Origin: a virus
Length of the DNA stretch: 24,661 bases
Virus record (IMG/VR): IMGVR_UViG_3300010885_031651
Location: 1-24,661 of that record
Direction: 5' to 3' (one strand)
Shown here one piece after another: positions 5,114 to 12,562 of this stretch (its first letter is position 1; every line of letters starts with the position of its first letter). The translations under genes were made by a program, and so were the position numbers. The notes beneath the pieces were generated by a model, which did no database searches, was not told the origin of the DNA, and was given only the letters and a program-made list of their open reading frames with translations.

Positions 5114-6048
5114 ATCAATTCAATCGACAACATTACTTCAACAACAAACGCAGCAAAGTTAATCTCAGGATTTGCCGAGAATGCATTTTGATATTGATAC
5201 CTAGCGATAAGAATGACTAAATCCGGAAGACTTTTCCTTGAACAAAATTCACCAATGGTTTCATAGAACTGATTATAAAGAACATTAACATCAGTATCGA
5301 TATTATTCTTAATCCACTTACGAACTTCTGTGAAGTTCTTATCCTTCATCAAGGCTAATAGTTCCTTGATTGAAGTTTCCTGCATATTAGATAATATACC
5401 AGAGTCAATAGAACCAGTCGCCGAATAACGCTGAAGCTCGTTAAGAACACGACGCCAATCTGGGAAATACTTCTGAATGATCTCAGCAACTACTGCCTTA
5501 TCATAGGTAACACCTTCGGCTTCTAAAATTCCTTGCGTACGCTTGAAAAATTGACCTGCCAGTCGAGCCATATCCTTCTTGGAAATTTTAAATTCAATAA
5601 CGGAGCACCGAGAGTGAAGAGGCTCAATGATTCTGTTTTTGAAGTTACAGGTAAGTATAAAGCCGCAGTTTCCTGAAAATTCTTCCATGAAATTTCGTAG
5701 GGCTGGCTGCGTAGAATTGGCGTTGAGGTAATCTGCTTCGTCGAGAATGACATATTTTCGCCCTCCAGTAAAAGATACTGAGGATGCGAAATTGAGGATT
5801 TCATTTCTGAGGGTGTCGATGTTTCCATTCATAGATCCATTAATTACGATATAATCACATTCAAGTTGTTCAAGCATAGCACGAGCAACTGTTGTTTTAC
5901 CAACACCAGCAGTACCAGACAGAATTAAATTGGGAATGTTTTTGTTATCAACAAACTGTTGAAATGTTGTTTTTAGATCGGTTGGAAGAATAGCGTCTTC
6001 AATAGTTTTTGGGCGATACTTCTCAACCCAAAGAAATTCTTCATTCAT
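5110..6048 (-). CDS. 44: Clamp loader large subunit gp44 (AAA+ ATPase)
   Basis: The protein opens with WVEKYRP, the usual start of clamp loader ATPases, then Walker A GTAGVGKT (45-52), the DEAD Walker B box (103-106) and the SRC motif (146-148) that supplies the arginine finger. I use the second of two adjacent ATGs as the start because GGAG is 6 bases upstream; a start 12 bases further up is possible. At 312 residues it is close to T4 gp44 (319). It hydrolyses ATP to open and place the gp45 ring at primer ends. Expression may be limited by RegA at the leader, which shares ATTATGGAG with gene 45. Confidence 0.95.
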   Translation of the reverse strand: MNEEFLWVEKYRPKTIEDAILPTDLKTTFQQFVDNKNIPNLILSGTAGVGKTTVARAMLEQLECDYIVINGSMNGNIDTLRNEILNFASSVSFTGGRKYVILDEADYLNANSTQPALRNFMEEFSGNCGFILTCNFKNRIIEPLHSRCSVIEFKISKKDMARLAGQFFKRTQGILEAEGVTYDKAVVAEIIQKYFPDWRRVLNELQRYSATGSIDSGILSNMQETSIKELLALMKDKNFTEVRKWIKNNIDTDVNVLYNQFYETIGEFCSRKSLPDLVILIARYQYQNAFSANPEINFAAFVVEVMLSIELI

Positions 6049-6070
6049 CATAATCTCCATAATATAAAAG

Positions 6071-6100
6071 TGGGGAGAGGTTTAGTATAACCTCTCCCCA
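6071..6100 (-). terminator. Perfect 12-bp hairpin between genes 45 and 44
   Basis: Positions 6071-6082 pair perfectly with 6089-6100 around a 6-nt loop, giving a GC-rich stem. On the minus strand the stem is followed by CTTTTATATT, a weak U-run, so it may act as an intrinsic terminator or attenuator for transcripts leaving gene 45. It overlaps a promoter whose -10 box lies mostly in the loop, so it could instead be an operator or an mRNA end stabiliser. Confidence 0.65.
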
Positions 6101-6112
6101 ATAAAAAGTCAA
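6084..6112 (-). promoter_or_regulatory. Sigma70-type promoter for 44-62-regA
   Basis: The minus strand has TTGACT (6107-6112), a 17-base spacer and TATACT (6084-6089). The -10 box occupies the loop of the 12-bp inverted repeat and the spacer contains one arm. Transcription would begin near 6077, inside the other arm, so transcripts from this promoter would lack the hairpin that read-through transcripts from gene 45 carry. Confidence 0.72.
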
Positions 6113-6113
6113 C

Positions 6114-6773
6114 TTAAAAAGTTGAACCCTTTTCAAATGCAACCCAATATTCTATTTCTCGTCCAGCCCAATGGGAAATACCCTTAGAACTAATCTTAAT
6201 ATCGTAGTTATCACTCATAATCTTAATAACATTTTCAAGCTTAAAGATAACTAGAAATGTCTTATCTGTTGAACCAAAATTAATGTTAAAAACATCACCA
6301 GTTGATTCTTTACTATTACCAGCCTGAATAGAAACATTGGTACCATCACCAACGATTGAAATTTCTGGCATTCCAAGAGTACTACAGGCTCTAATAATTT
6401 CCTTGAGAATTTGATCACTAATAGTTAAAGAAACATCAACTGAAGGTAAGGTTAGTTCTTTCTCTGGAGGTGTTTTAATAGTTGCTTCGCTTGCATATGT
6501 ATAATTGAGGCTTGATCCATTTGATCCAACAATTTTTACAAAGTTATCATTGAAATCTAAATCAGGTTCGTTAATAAGTGACATTGAACCAAGGAACCTA
6601 GAAAGATCATAGATAGCGAAACGCTTTGTAAAGTTTGTATCTACCTTTGCCTTTGCGAGAACTGTCTTTGTTGGGGAGATTGTACTAACGACATTTCCTT
6701 CCTTGAAAAGGATAGAAGGATTGATTGTGGAAAAGTTTTTCAGTACATTCAAAGTTTTTGCTTCAAGTTTCAT
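6114..6773 (-). CDS. 45: Sliding clamp gp45
   Basis: This 219-residue protein starts MKLEAKTLNVLKNFSTINPS, very like T4 gp45 (228 aa), and keeps the FAIYDLSRFLGSMSLI segment (52-67) that matches IYDLNGFLGILSLV in T4. The trimeric ring tethers polymerase gp43 to DNA and, with gp33 and gp55, activates late transcription, so it links this block with gp55 elsewhere in the window. GGAG is 7 bases before the ATG. The leader shares the 9-mer ATTATGGAG with gene 44, a plausible RegA site. It lies 33 bases after the accessory operon and could be read through from it. Confidence 0.95.
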   Translation of the reverse strand: MKLEAKTLNVLKNFSTINPSILFKEGNVVSTISPTKTVLAKAKVDTNFTKRFAIYDLSRFLGSMSLINEPDLDFNDNFVKIVGSNGSSLNYTYASEATIKTPPEKELTLPSVDVSLTISDQILKEIIRACSTLGMPEISIVGDGTNVSIQAGNSKESTGDVFNINFGSTDKTFLVIFKLENVIKIMSDNYDIKISSKGISHWAGREIEYWVAFEKGSTF

Positions 6774-6795
6774 AATAATACTCCATAATTGTTAA

Positions 6796-6823
6796 ATTAT
6801 ATTCAATCACTTACGCTTACCAA
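6796..6823 (-). promoter_or_regulatory. Weak candidate promoter for gene 45
   Basis: The minus strand has TTGGTA (6818-6823), a 16-base spacer and TATAAT (6796-6801), 22 bases before the gp45 start. The -35 box lies within the end of the glycosyltransferase gene and matches four of six consensus bases. Confidence 0.35.
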
Positions 6824-7655
6824 GTTGACCTGGATCTGCAGTTGCAGATGCACCAATAGATGCTAGGTCAGCCAACGATCCACCAAAGATATAGCTACCA
6901 ACATGTTGTAACTTCATCCAAGGGCAGAACCATGTACGCAACTCTGCTTCTTGTGCCTTTTGACAGAACCAATAATCTTCTGAAAGATAACGCTTAGAAA
7001 CAGGATCTACTTCTGCTTGGAAGTACATCAAAATTTCACGGGAACCGTCGAATGCAGCAGTACGAACATGATCTGGTTTATAATGATATTGAGGATACTT
7101 ATCTTTAAATTTAGTCATAGCTTCCTTAGTAACCATCATAAACCCAGTTCCAATTTCAAGAACTTCACAAGGTTCACTAATTTGAATGGTCTGAGTTCCG
7201 CCCTTCGGATTAAACACATAATCACCAACAAACTTCTCAAGTACATTCGGATCTTCGTCAGCAATACCCTTATCAACTGCCAACTTAATTTTTTCCCAGC
7301 TAATGCACTTCTTGGGATATGGACCACCAATAATGTCATACTTTTCTGGTTCATTTGCCTGAAGCGCCATCAAAGCAATAACATCTTTTGGATCGAAACC
7401 AATATCTGAGTCAATAAACATTAAATGACCTGATTCAGAACGCATAAACTCATCGGCGCAATAATTTCTTGCACGAGTAATCAAAGATTCATTAAACAAA
7501 AAGTAAAACTGAAGAGGAATTCCATACTGAGTGCAAATAGCAGATAGGTCAGCACAAGACTTGGCGAACATACCAGTACATTGTCCACCATACATTGGTG
7601 TGGCAACAAAAAGCTTTCTTTTCTTCAATTCTTCAATATTAATTTTAATTTCCAT
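6807..7655 (-). CDS. GT-A-fold glycosyltransferase
   Basis: This 282-residue protein begins, after a short lead, with a strand-turn segment LFVATPMYGG (15-24) and carries LMFIDSDIGFDP (78-89), whose DSD is the metal- and nucleotide-sugar-binding DxD motif of GT-A enzymes. RARNYCADEF (61-70) and SEDYWFCQKA in the C-terminal half fit a family common in marine T4-like phages. Its start overlaps the upstream stop as TAATG, making it the last gene of the modification operon. In that context a hydroxymethylated or amino-modified base is a plausible acceptor, but related enzymes also occur in phages without such genes, so a protein or surface glycan acceptor is possible. Confidence 0.82.
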   Translation of the reverse strand: MEIKINIEELKKRKLFVATPMYGGQCTGMFAKSCADLSAICTQYGIPLQFYFLFNESLITRARNYCADEFMRSESGHLMFIDSDIGFDPKDVIALMALQANEPEKYDIIGGPYPKKCISWEKIKLAVDKGIADEDPNVLEKFVGDYVFNPKGGTQTIQISEPCEVLEIGTGFMMVTKEAMTKFKDKYPQYHYKPDHVRTAAFDGSREILMYFQAEVDPVSKRYLSEDYWFCQKAQEAELRTWFCPWMKLQHVGSYIFGGSLADLASIGASATADPGQLGKRK

Positions 7656-8059
7656 TATTTACCATCCTTATAATGATCCACATACAAACACATTAATGTG
7701 TAATGTAATGCTTTTAGCAAGTCAGCTTTATTGCTGCCATTTTTCTTACCGTATCGCCAAAGATATTTGAGAGATGTGTTTCGAAATGTAGGTGTTGAAT
7801 CACCAAGAGCAATCCACGCATCAAAACATTCTATACTCTGCTCTTCAGTCTTATAGTGTTCACTGTAAGTCTTATCTATATAGGCTTTGAAGTCAGCAAT
7901 AATCTGATCTTCAGCATATTTATAATCAATATTTTGAGAATGCGCTCCCTGTGTGATTAGAACAGTAGGAGTTTCTGATTCTTGTAATTTATCAGTGATA
8001 CTACCATAGTTTGGAAAGTTTGCACTAATAATTGTTGACCCCGTCATATTATTTTCCAT
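7655..8059 (-). CDS. DUF3310-like protein
   Basis: In this 134-residue protein the last third carries FRNTSLKYLWRYGKKNGS (91-108) followed by KADLLKALHYTL (110-121), the pattern of DUF3310 proteins, which in other phages are associated with nucleotide metabolism. The N-terminal half is unrecognised. GGAGG lies 6 bases before the chosen ATG; a second in-frame ATG is four codons later. It overlaps the kinase gene by 11 bases and the glycosyltransferase start as TAATG. Being inside the operon, it may handle a modified nucleotide or bind modified DNA, but this is inference. Confidence 0.65.
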   Translation of the reverse strand: MENNMTGSTIISANFPNYGSITDKLQESETPTVLITQGAHSQNIDYKYAEDQIIADFKAYIDKTYSEHYKTEEQSIECFDAWIALGDSTPTFRNTSLKYLWRYGKKNGSNKADLLKALHYTLMCLYVDHYKDGK

Positions 8060-8588
8060 TTATAGCCTCCAAAATTTCATTGTATATTTTGTTTTGCTCT
8101 TCATAGGTATTATTGTCAATACTTTTAATATTGAACATCAACATCATGTTTGTAAGAATATTGTTGATCTTACTTTCTCTGCCCTGTAACCAAGTTTTGT
8201 CTTGATTACTACCACGTAGCTTGTATCTTTCTTCACGAACGGATTCATTGGTCTTTAAATGAAAGATTTGTAACTCATAATTTTCAAGACAGTGTTCTAA
8301 GAATGACGAGGTAAATAAACGATCACCTTCAAATAATATTTTACTCTCTTTTGGTAAAGAAGCAAGGAATTTTATTGCTTCTGGTTGAACTGCCATGCTC
8401 ATTCTATCAGTACCAGAAAACACTTCACCTTCTTCATATTTGCCAAGAATGTAAATGTTATTTTTTTGCAGATAAGGAACTAATTTATATTGATTGTACT
8501 TTGGTTCAACACTATAATGTTCAAGTATTCGTTTCATCAGCGTTGATTTACCGCTGCCTGGATTACCACCAATAGCAATAATTCTCAT
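8049..8588 (-). CDS. P-loop kinase, candidate 5-hydroxymethylpyrimidine DNA kinase
   Basis: The 179-residue protein has an N-terminal Walker A GGNPGSGKST (7-16), a Walker-B-like ILFEGDRLF region near the middle and an arginine-rich lid, REERYKLRG, followed by WLQGRESKINNI. The GR.(S/T)KI.NI motif recalls the P-loop kinases predicted and partly shown to phosphorylate 5-hydroxymethyluracil in phage DNA; this comparison is from memory. Its neighbours, a TET/JBP oxygenase and an amino acid:DNA transferase-like protein, fit that role: phosphorylation would turn the hydroxymethyl into a leaving group. Its ribosome site GAGGAG is inside the end of the upstream gene (TAATG junction). A nucleotide monophosphate kinase is the main alternative. 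Confidence 0.72.
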   Translation of the reverse strand: MRIIAIGGNPGSGKSTLMKRILEHYSVEPKYNQYKLVPYLQKNNIYILGKYEEGEVFSGTDRMSMAVQPEAIKFLASLPKESKILFEGDRLFTSSFLEHCLENYELQIFHLKTNESVREERYKLRGSNQDKTWLQGRESKINNILTNMMLMFNIKSIDNNTYEEQNKIYNEILEAINGK

Positions 8589-9574
8589 TAAAAAAACTCC
8601 TCAAGACCAATTTTTTTATTCTCAAATAACCCTGTAGCATCTAATACATTTTCATTCATGTACAATTCCATTTTACTATTTTCTATCTTATTAGTCAACA
8701 GTTTATTATTGAGAGTTTCTTTTCTAGCATCCCACATTGGTTGCCAGTCAATACCAACCCAACTATCACTTTCACACTTGGCAATCTCTTCAGCTTGACG
8801 ATCGAGGTAGTATCCAAGATATCTGCCTTTCGATTTACGGAACAATTTCTTGAATGAACACAAGCAGGTTTCCATATCAAAGTAATCAGTGTTAGGAAAT
8901 TTTTGTTTTACTTCTTGGAGAATATAATACGCTTGACCATCAATATGATTCAATTGTATGTCTGTGAGTTTTTGATCATACCAATCATCAAGACCAAGTG
9001 CTAACAACAGTCCATTACGATGAGAACGAGAACCATCATGATCATCTAGCATCAGGTTGGTTGGTTCAATAGGAAGATCACAACACTGCTTGAGTGTTTG
9101 GAGATAGAACCAAGTTGAGTAGCGACCAAATTTGTGGAACTTGGTTTTTACTTCTGGCCAGAGACGTTCGAAGTTTTCTGTCGGCGAACCGACAAGGAAC
9201 GGCGCAAAAGCTTCACGTTGAGATCTATCTCCGACCCAATGTTTGTAACTTTCAAACTGGGCTGGTAGATGACCTTTGTTCCACTTGGTATCGGTTTGAT
9301 ACCTGAGCCGCTTGTAATTGTTATTGTTCCACTCGCGGAGTCGCTCGACCCCGACAAGTTCCATGTCAGGAAACTCATTCCAAACCACCCATGTTGTCGG
9401 AAGATAATACGTTGTCCCGTAGATCCAAGATATCCAGAGTTTTTGTTCTCTGTTATGCTCGAACCTACGAAACAAGTAATTGGTCATGAATATCGCTGGA
9501 TCACAATCCTTGATGGAAAGCGACCAGCGATACCAGTTTATGAAGTCTTGCTTACGCTGCAATTTGTTGTTCAT
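8588..9574 (-). CDS. Amino acid:DNA transferase-like protein (ADDT/AADT family)
   Basis: At 328 residues this looks like the family predicted to attach amino acids or amines to phosphorylated hydroxymethylpyrimidines in phage DNA. Supporting segments are FINWYRWSLSIKD (11-23), YLFRRFEHNREQKLWISW (33-50), GRYSTWFYLQTL (150-161) and LDDHDGSRSHRNGLL (176-190), plus ETCLCSFKKLFRKSKGRYLG (235-254). Family recognition is from memory and should be confirmed. I start at the ATG giving MNNKLQRKQ; an upstream in-frame TTG would add six residues. No clear ribosome site is present, and it overlaps the preceding gene by 23 bases, suggesting translational coupling. The substrate amine cannot be read from the sequence. 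Confidence 0.68.
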   Translation of the reverse strand: MNNKLQRKQDFINWYRWSLSIKDCDPAIFMTNYLFRRFEHNREQKLWISWIYGTTYYLPTTWVVWNEFPDMELVGVERLREWNNNNYKRLRYQTDTKWNKGHLPAQFESYKHWVGDRSQREAFAPFLVGSPTENFERLWPEVKTKFHKFGRYSTWFYLQTLKQCCDLPIEPTNLMLDDHDGSRSHRNGLLLALGLDDWYDQKLTDIQLNHIDGQAYYILQEVKQKFPNTDYFDMETCLCSFKKLFRKSKGRYLGYYLDRQAEEIAKCESDSWVGIDWQPMWDARKETLNNKLLTNKIENSKMELYMNENVLDATGLFENKKIGLEEFF

Positions 9575-11003
9575 CAAACAGCATATTGACAATGTTCTTT
9601 ATCATATTACCCTTTCTTGTAGTATCATAACGAGCTGGCAAAGAAACGATAAAAACTTTATAGCCATTATGTTTACCAACAAATGGAACATATCCATTAA
9701 TAGCTTTAGACTTATCAGGAAAGAAATTATAGAAAGCGAAATTGTTTTTTACCATTTCAAAAATTTCACTTTCTCTGTTTTCAGTTTTAGTTTGTGTATG
9801 GTATGCAAGAATAACTTCAGCATTTTTTCCTTGCGAAGCTCCAGTACTACCGAAATAGTTAGCTGGATTAGAGATTGCATCTCGATGAAGGCTAGAGAAA
9901 GAAGATTTACTAACTTCTGATTTAGGGAATCGCATTTTAACCTGATGAGAGAACTTATCAATCAACTTGTTAGCTGCATAATTTACCCAGTTATCACCCT
10001 TGATTTCATCTTCTTCGTACTTTTCTTTATACGCCTTAAGATTTTGAGCCAAAGCCTTTGCACTAAACTTTCTATAATAAAGAGCTTTGAAGCATTCACA
10101 AAAATCTTCAAATGATTCTTCAAATAGTTCTTTATGATCCATATGAAAAATATGGATATGAGTTGGTAACTCTTTCTTTGGATCCTGAGCTTTGTTATAT
10201 TTTTCAGGAATGTTTCGAGCTGAAGCGTAATTTCTCATTAGATAATTACTATCATTGAACACGCTCGATTTGAATCGAACCACAGGAACTGTTGGCCAAA
10301 TTTGACATTGTTCAACAGCATGCACAGTTGTTGTGCCATCCAAACGCATTTCTCTGCCATCTGGATATTCAATGATTGTACAAGGTTCAACTTTTCGAAC
10401 TGCTGCAATAGGATCGCGCATCATAGACTCAGCGACCTTATCGACTTCTCGAGGGTCAATATGGTTTTCAGTAACCTGAAGAAACTCCATCTTGGTCATA
10501 CGATCAACAGGCTCGTAAGTTACCTTATGAATAACTTTTTCAGGAGTGTCCAGTTGAACAACAACTGCTGATTGAACTTCTTTAGCCAATTTCTCAATAT
10601 ATAAATTAAGTTCTTCATATTTCTCAACAGAATATTTCTCTGGAAAAATATTATGAATGATCATATTCTCACCAACAATATAATCCTTTTCTTCAAGGAT
10701 ATTTTGACGAGCTCCACCACGATGTCCACCACCGCTGTTTTTATTGTAAAGATCAATCGCATTATTTTTCGCAAGATTGATCAAATATGTTTCAAGAGCA
10801 TGAGCCTTTTCTTTGCTTTCTCCCTTATAAACAATGTATTCGTCGATAAAATTATCTTCAATAGCTTTTTGAAGAAAGATGCTAGATGAAGAATGTGTGT
10901 ATGATTTGCTACCAACTTGGTGATGCAAACCAATATAAAAACAATTGATAGACTTATTATGAAGGATGTATACGTACCAGTAGTTCGGTTCAAAGCTTAA
11001 CAT
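9552..11003 (-). CDS. GIY-YIG nuclease-like domain fused to ParB-like domain
   Basis: The first 97 residues resemble a GIY-YIG nuclease: YVYILHN (10-16), CFYIG (21-25), Glu71 in ALETYLI and LYN..SGGGHRGG (86-97), in the subtype where SYTHSSSSIFLQKAIED replaces the usual arginine region. A linker follows, then a ParB-like segment centred on DGREMRLDGTTTVHAV (215-230), with DGTTT at the place ParB family members carry DG.HR. The last 230 residues are mainly helical and unrecognised. ParB-like proteins are often encoded beside predicted phage DNA modification enzymes. A role in targeting DNA or cutting unmodified DNA is inference; the GIY-YIG module could also be a captured homing nuclease. Total length is 483 residues. 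Confidence 0.65.
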   Translation of the reverse strand: MLSFEPNYWYVYILHNKSINCFYIGLHHQVGSKSYTHSSSSIFLQKAIEDNFIDEYIVYKGESKEKAHALETYLINLAKNNAIDLYNKNSGGGHRGGARQNILEEKDYIVGENMIIHNIFPEKYSVEKYEELNLYIEKLAKEVQSAVVVQLDTPEKVIHKVTYEPVDRMTKMEFLQVTENHIDPREVDKVAESMMRDPIAAVRKVEPCTIIEYPDGREMRLDGTTTVHAVEQCQIWPTVPVVRFKSSVFNDSNYLMRNYASARNIPEKYNKAQDPKKELPTHIHIFHMDHKELFEESFEDFCECFKALYYRKFSAKALAQNLKAYKEKYEEDEIKGDNWVNYAANKLIDKFSHQVKMRFPKSEVSKSSFSSLHRDAISNPANYFGSTGASQGKNAEVILAYHTQTKTENRESEIFEMVKNNFAFYNFFPDKSKAINGYVPFVGKHNGYKVFIVSLPARYDTTRKGNMIKNIVNMLFDEQQIAA

Positions 11004-11021
11004 TTTATATCTCCTAGATTC

Positions 11022-11645
11022 TCATATTTGTATAGAGCGAGATTGTGTGATTGTTAAGAACTCTTTATAACGCGATGGATGACCAAAGTCAAATTCATCA
11101 TGTTTCTTGACTTTTTTAGCTATCCACTTCAATTTTGCATTACGAAGTTCTTGTGGATATTTGTTCAATATTTCATTAGCAGACAGGGTTTGTATCTCTC
11201 TAAAACATTCTACACCTCTTTCATTTATAGGAAGATCACAGAACATGGAATGACTAATGGTTGTACCCCAATAAGTCATTCCAAGTTTATCGTAGAAACC
11301 AAGAGCAGACTGATTGCAATCTAGACGAATGCTCGTAGCTCCTGCTTCAACTGCTTCGAGGATGTTACGGTGCAACATTTCTCTAGCAGAACCTTTACCA
11401 CGACCTGGAGTCGGAGTAAAAATATTAGAAATGAAAAGAACTTTGGACTTAGCTTGACCAGAGATCTTCATAAAACAAACGGAAAGTATCTCTTCGTTTT
11501 CCTCTAACACTCTAGGTGGCCAAGTATCCCAAGCTTTCATAAAGTCCCACATCCCCATGGCTACTTTAGAGAACTTCTGGTCTTTTTCAACCAGAGTATT
11601 ATGATAGCTTAAATATTCGGTTTTGTCAAGCGTTTTATAGATCAT
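11022..11645 (-). CDS. GNAT-family acetyltransferase
   Basis: The 207-residue protein has the acetyl-CoA pyrophosphate loop GRGKGSAREML (81-91) after a beta-strand, and the C-terminal GNAT signature NQSALGFYDKLGMTYWGT (111-128). About 70 residues follow beyond the GNAT core, basic and helical. Its ATG overlaps the amidoligase stop as ATGA, indicating translational coupling. In this operon it could acylate a free amine that an earlier step installed on a base, or modify a small molecule before transfer to DNA. Acetylation of a host protein is the alternative. Sequence alone does not show the acceptor. Confidence 0.83.
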   Translation of the reverse strand: MIYKTLDKTEYLSYHNTLVEKDQKFSKVAMGMWDFMKAWDTWPPRVLEENEEILSVCFMKISGQAKSKVLFISNIFTPTPGRGKGSAREMLHRNILEAVEAGATSIRLDCNQSALGFYDKLGMTYWGTTISHSMFCDLPINERGVECFREIQTLSANEILNKYPQELRNAKLKWIAKKVKKHDEFDFGHPSRYKEFLTITQSRSIQI

Positions 11646-12562
11646 ACTGAAAGAAATTTACGAGACTTGCCGAGCTTGTTAAGACCAAGCTTCTCGGCTG
11701 TTTCATCATCAAGGTTACGGTCAGTACGTTCATGTTTGGTCTTTTCCCAACCAAGATACATTTCATGATCATATTCAAAAGGCGGGAACTTGTAATCGTT
11801 TTGAAGGAACAATTCCTGAACATCAGGACCATCGTTCAAAGCAGCATCAATCCAATCAGTTGCAAAACGGAAACAATCTGTAATCTCTTTACGATCTATC
11901 GAACTACGGAAACAACGAAACTCGATTGTCTTTGAGTTCTTGAGTGCATAGGTATGAATACCATAGCGAAATGGACGAGACTTCGTCTTAGCATCTTTAC
12001 CACAACAATGCACACGGATCCAATCATCAAAATCAACAGGTACAGTTGCAAGATTAGTTCCAAGCCAATCAGGCATAATACGCCCACCATCGTGCTTAAG
12101 ATAAGTTTTGGCAGTCTTTGTCATATCCATGTTAGGCATAACATGAAACTGATAGCAACGATCAATAGTCATGTGCTGATTGTCACGAAGATATCGTGAA
12201 AGTCTCTTCAAAGCATCAATGTCTTCAGTCAACCCTGGAACATGGATATGAAGATGACCATGATTAACACATCCAGCAGTAGGAGGAGTACCATGCTCAA
12301 CGAACATATCATGAAGTTTCATAATGTTATCAACCTGTTCTTCCATAGTCTTTGTTGGCTTTGTATTAATCTCACCACCAACAGGAGGGTTCACTCCCTT
12401 TGGATCCGAGCCGATACCACGATAAGGTTCGCGAAGATTGATAATATCAGTTTCACAAAATTCCCAAGCTCCAAGCTCTGGAGGAATTGGCATGTTACGA
12501 TCAATATCACCCCACTCGATTTCGAAACCATAGGTGAAGGTGTTTCTATCATATTTGTTCAT
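11642..12562 (-). CDS. Amidoligase-family ATP-dependent carboxylate-amine ligase
   Basis: This 306-residue protein shows the ordered motifs of the amidoligase_2 family, which has a glutamine-synthetase-like fold: YGFEIEW (11-17), GGEINTKPT (62-70), NHGHLHIHV (100-108) and TIEFRCFRSS (212-221). The acidic and histidine residues would bind Mg-ATP. Family members are predicted to join a carboxylate to an amine. It overlaps a class II glutamine amidotransferase by ATGA at its start and a GNAT gene by ATGA at its end. I infer that it makes or extends an amide-linked group destined for the modified base. A protein-modifying ligase cannot be excluded. The C-terminal tail (about 275-306) is charged and unrecognised. 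Confidence 0.8.
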   Translation of the reverse strand: MNKYDRNTFTYGFEIEWGDIDRNMPIPPELGAWEFCETDIINLREPYRGIGSDPKGVNPPVGGEINTKPTKTMEEQVDNIMKLHDMFVEHGTPPTAGCVNHGHLHIHVPGLTEDIDALKRLSRYLRDNQHMTIDRCYQFHVMPNMDMTKTAKTYLKHDGGRIMPDWLGTNLATVPVDFDDWIRVHCCGKDAKTKSRPFRYGIHTYALKNSKTIEFRCFRSSIDRKEITDCFRFATDWIDAALNDGPDVQELFLQNDYKFPPFEYDHEMYLGWEKTKHERTDRNLDDETAEKLGLNKLGKSRKFLSV

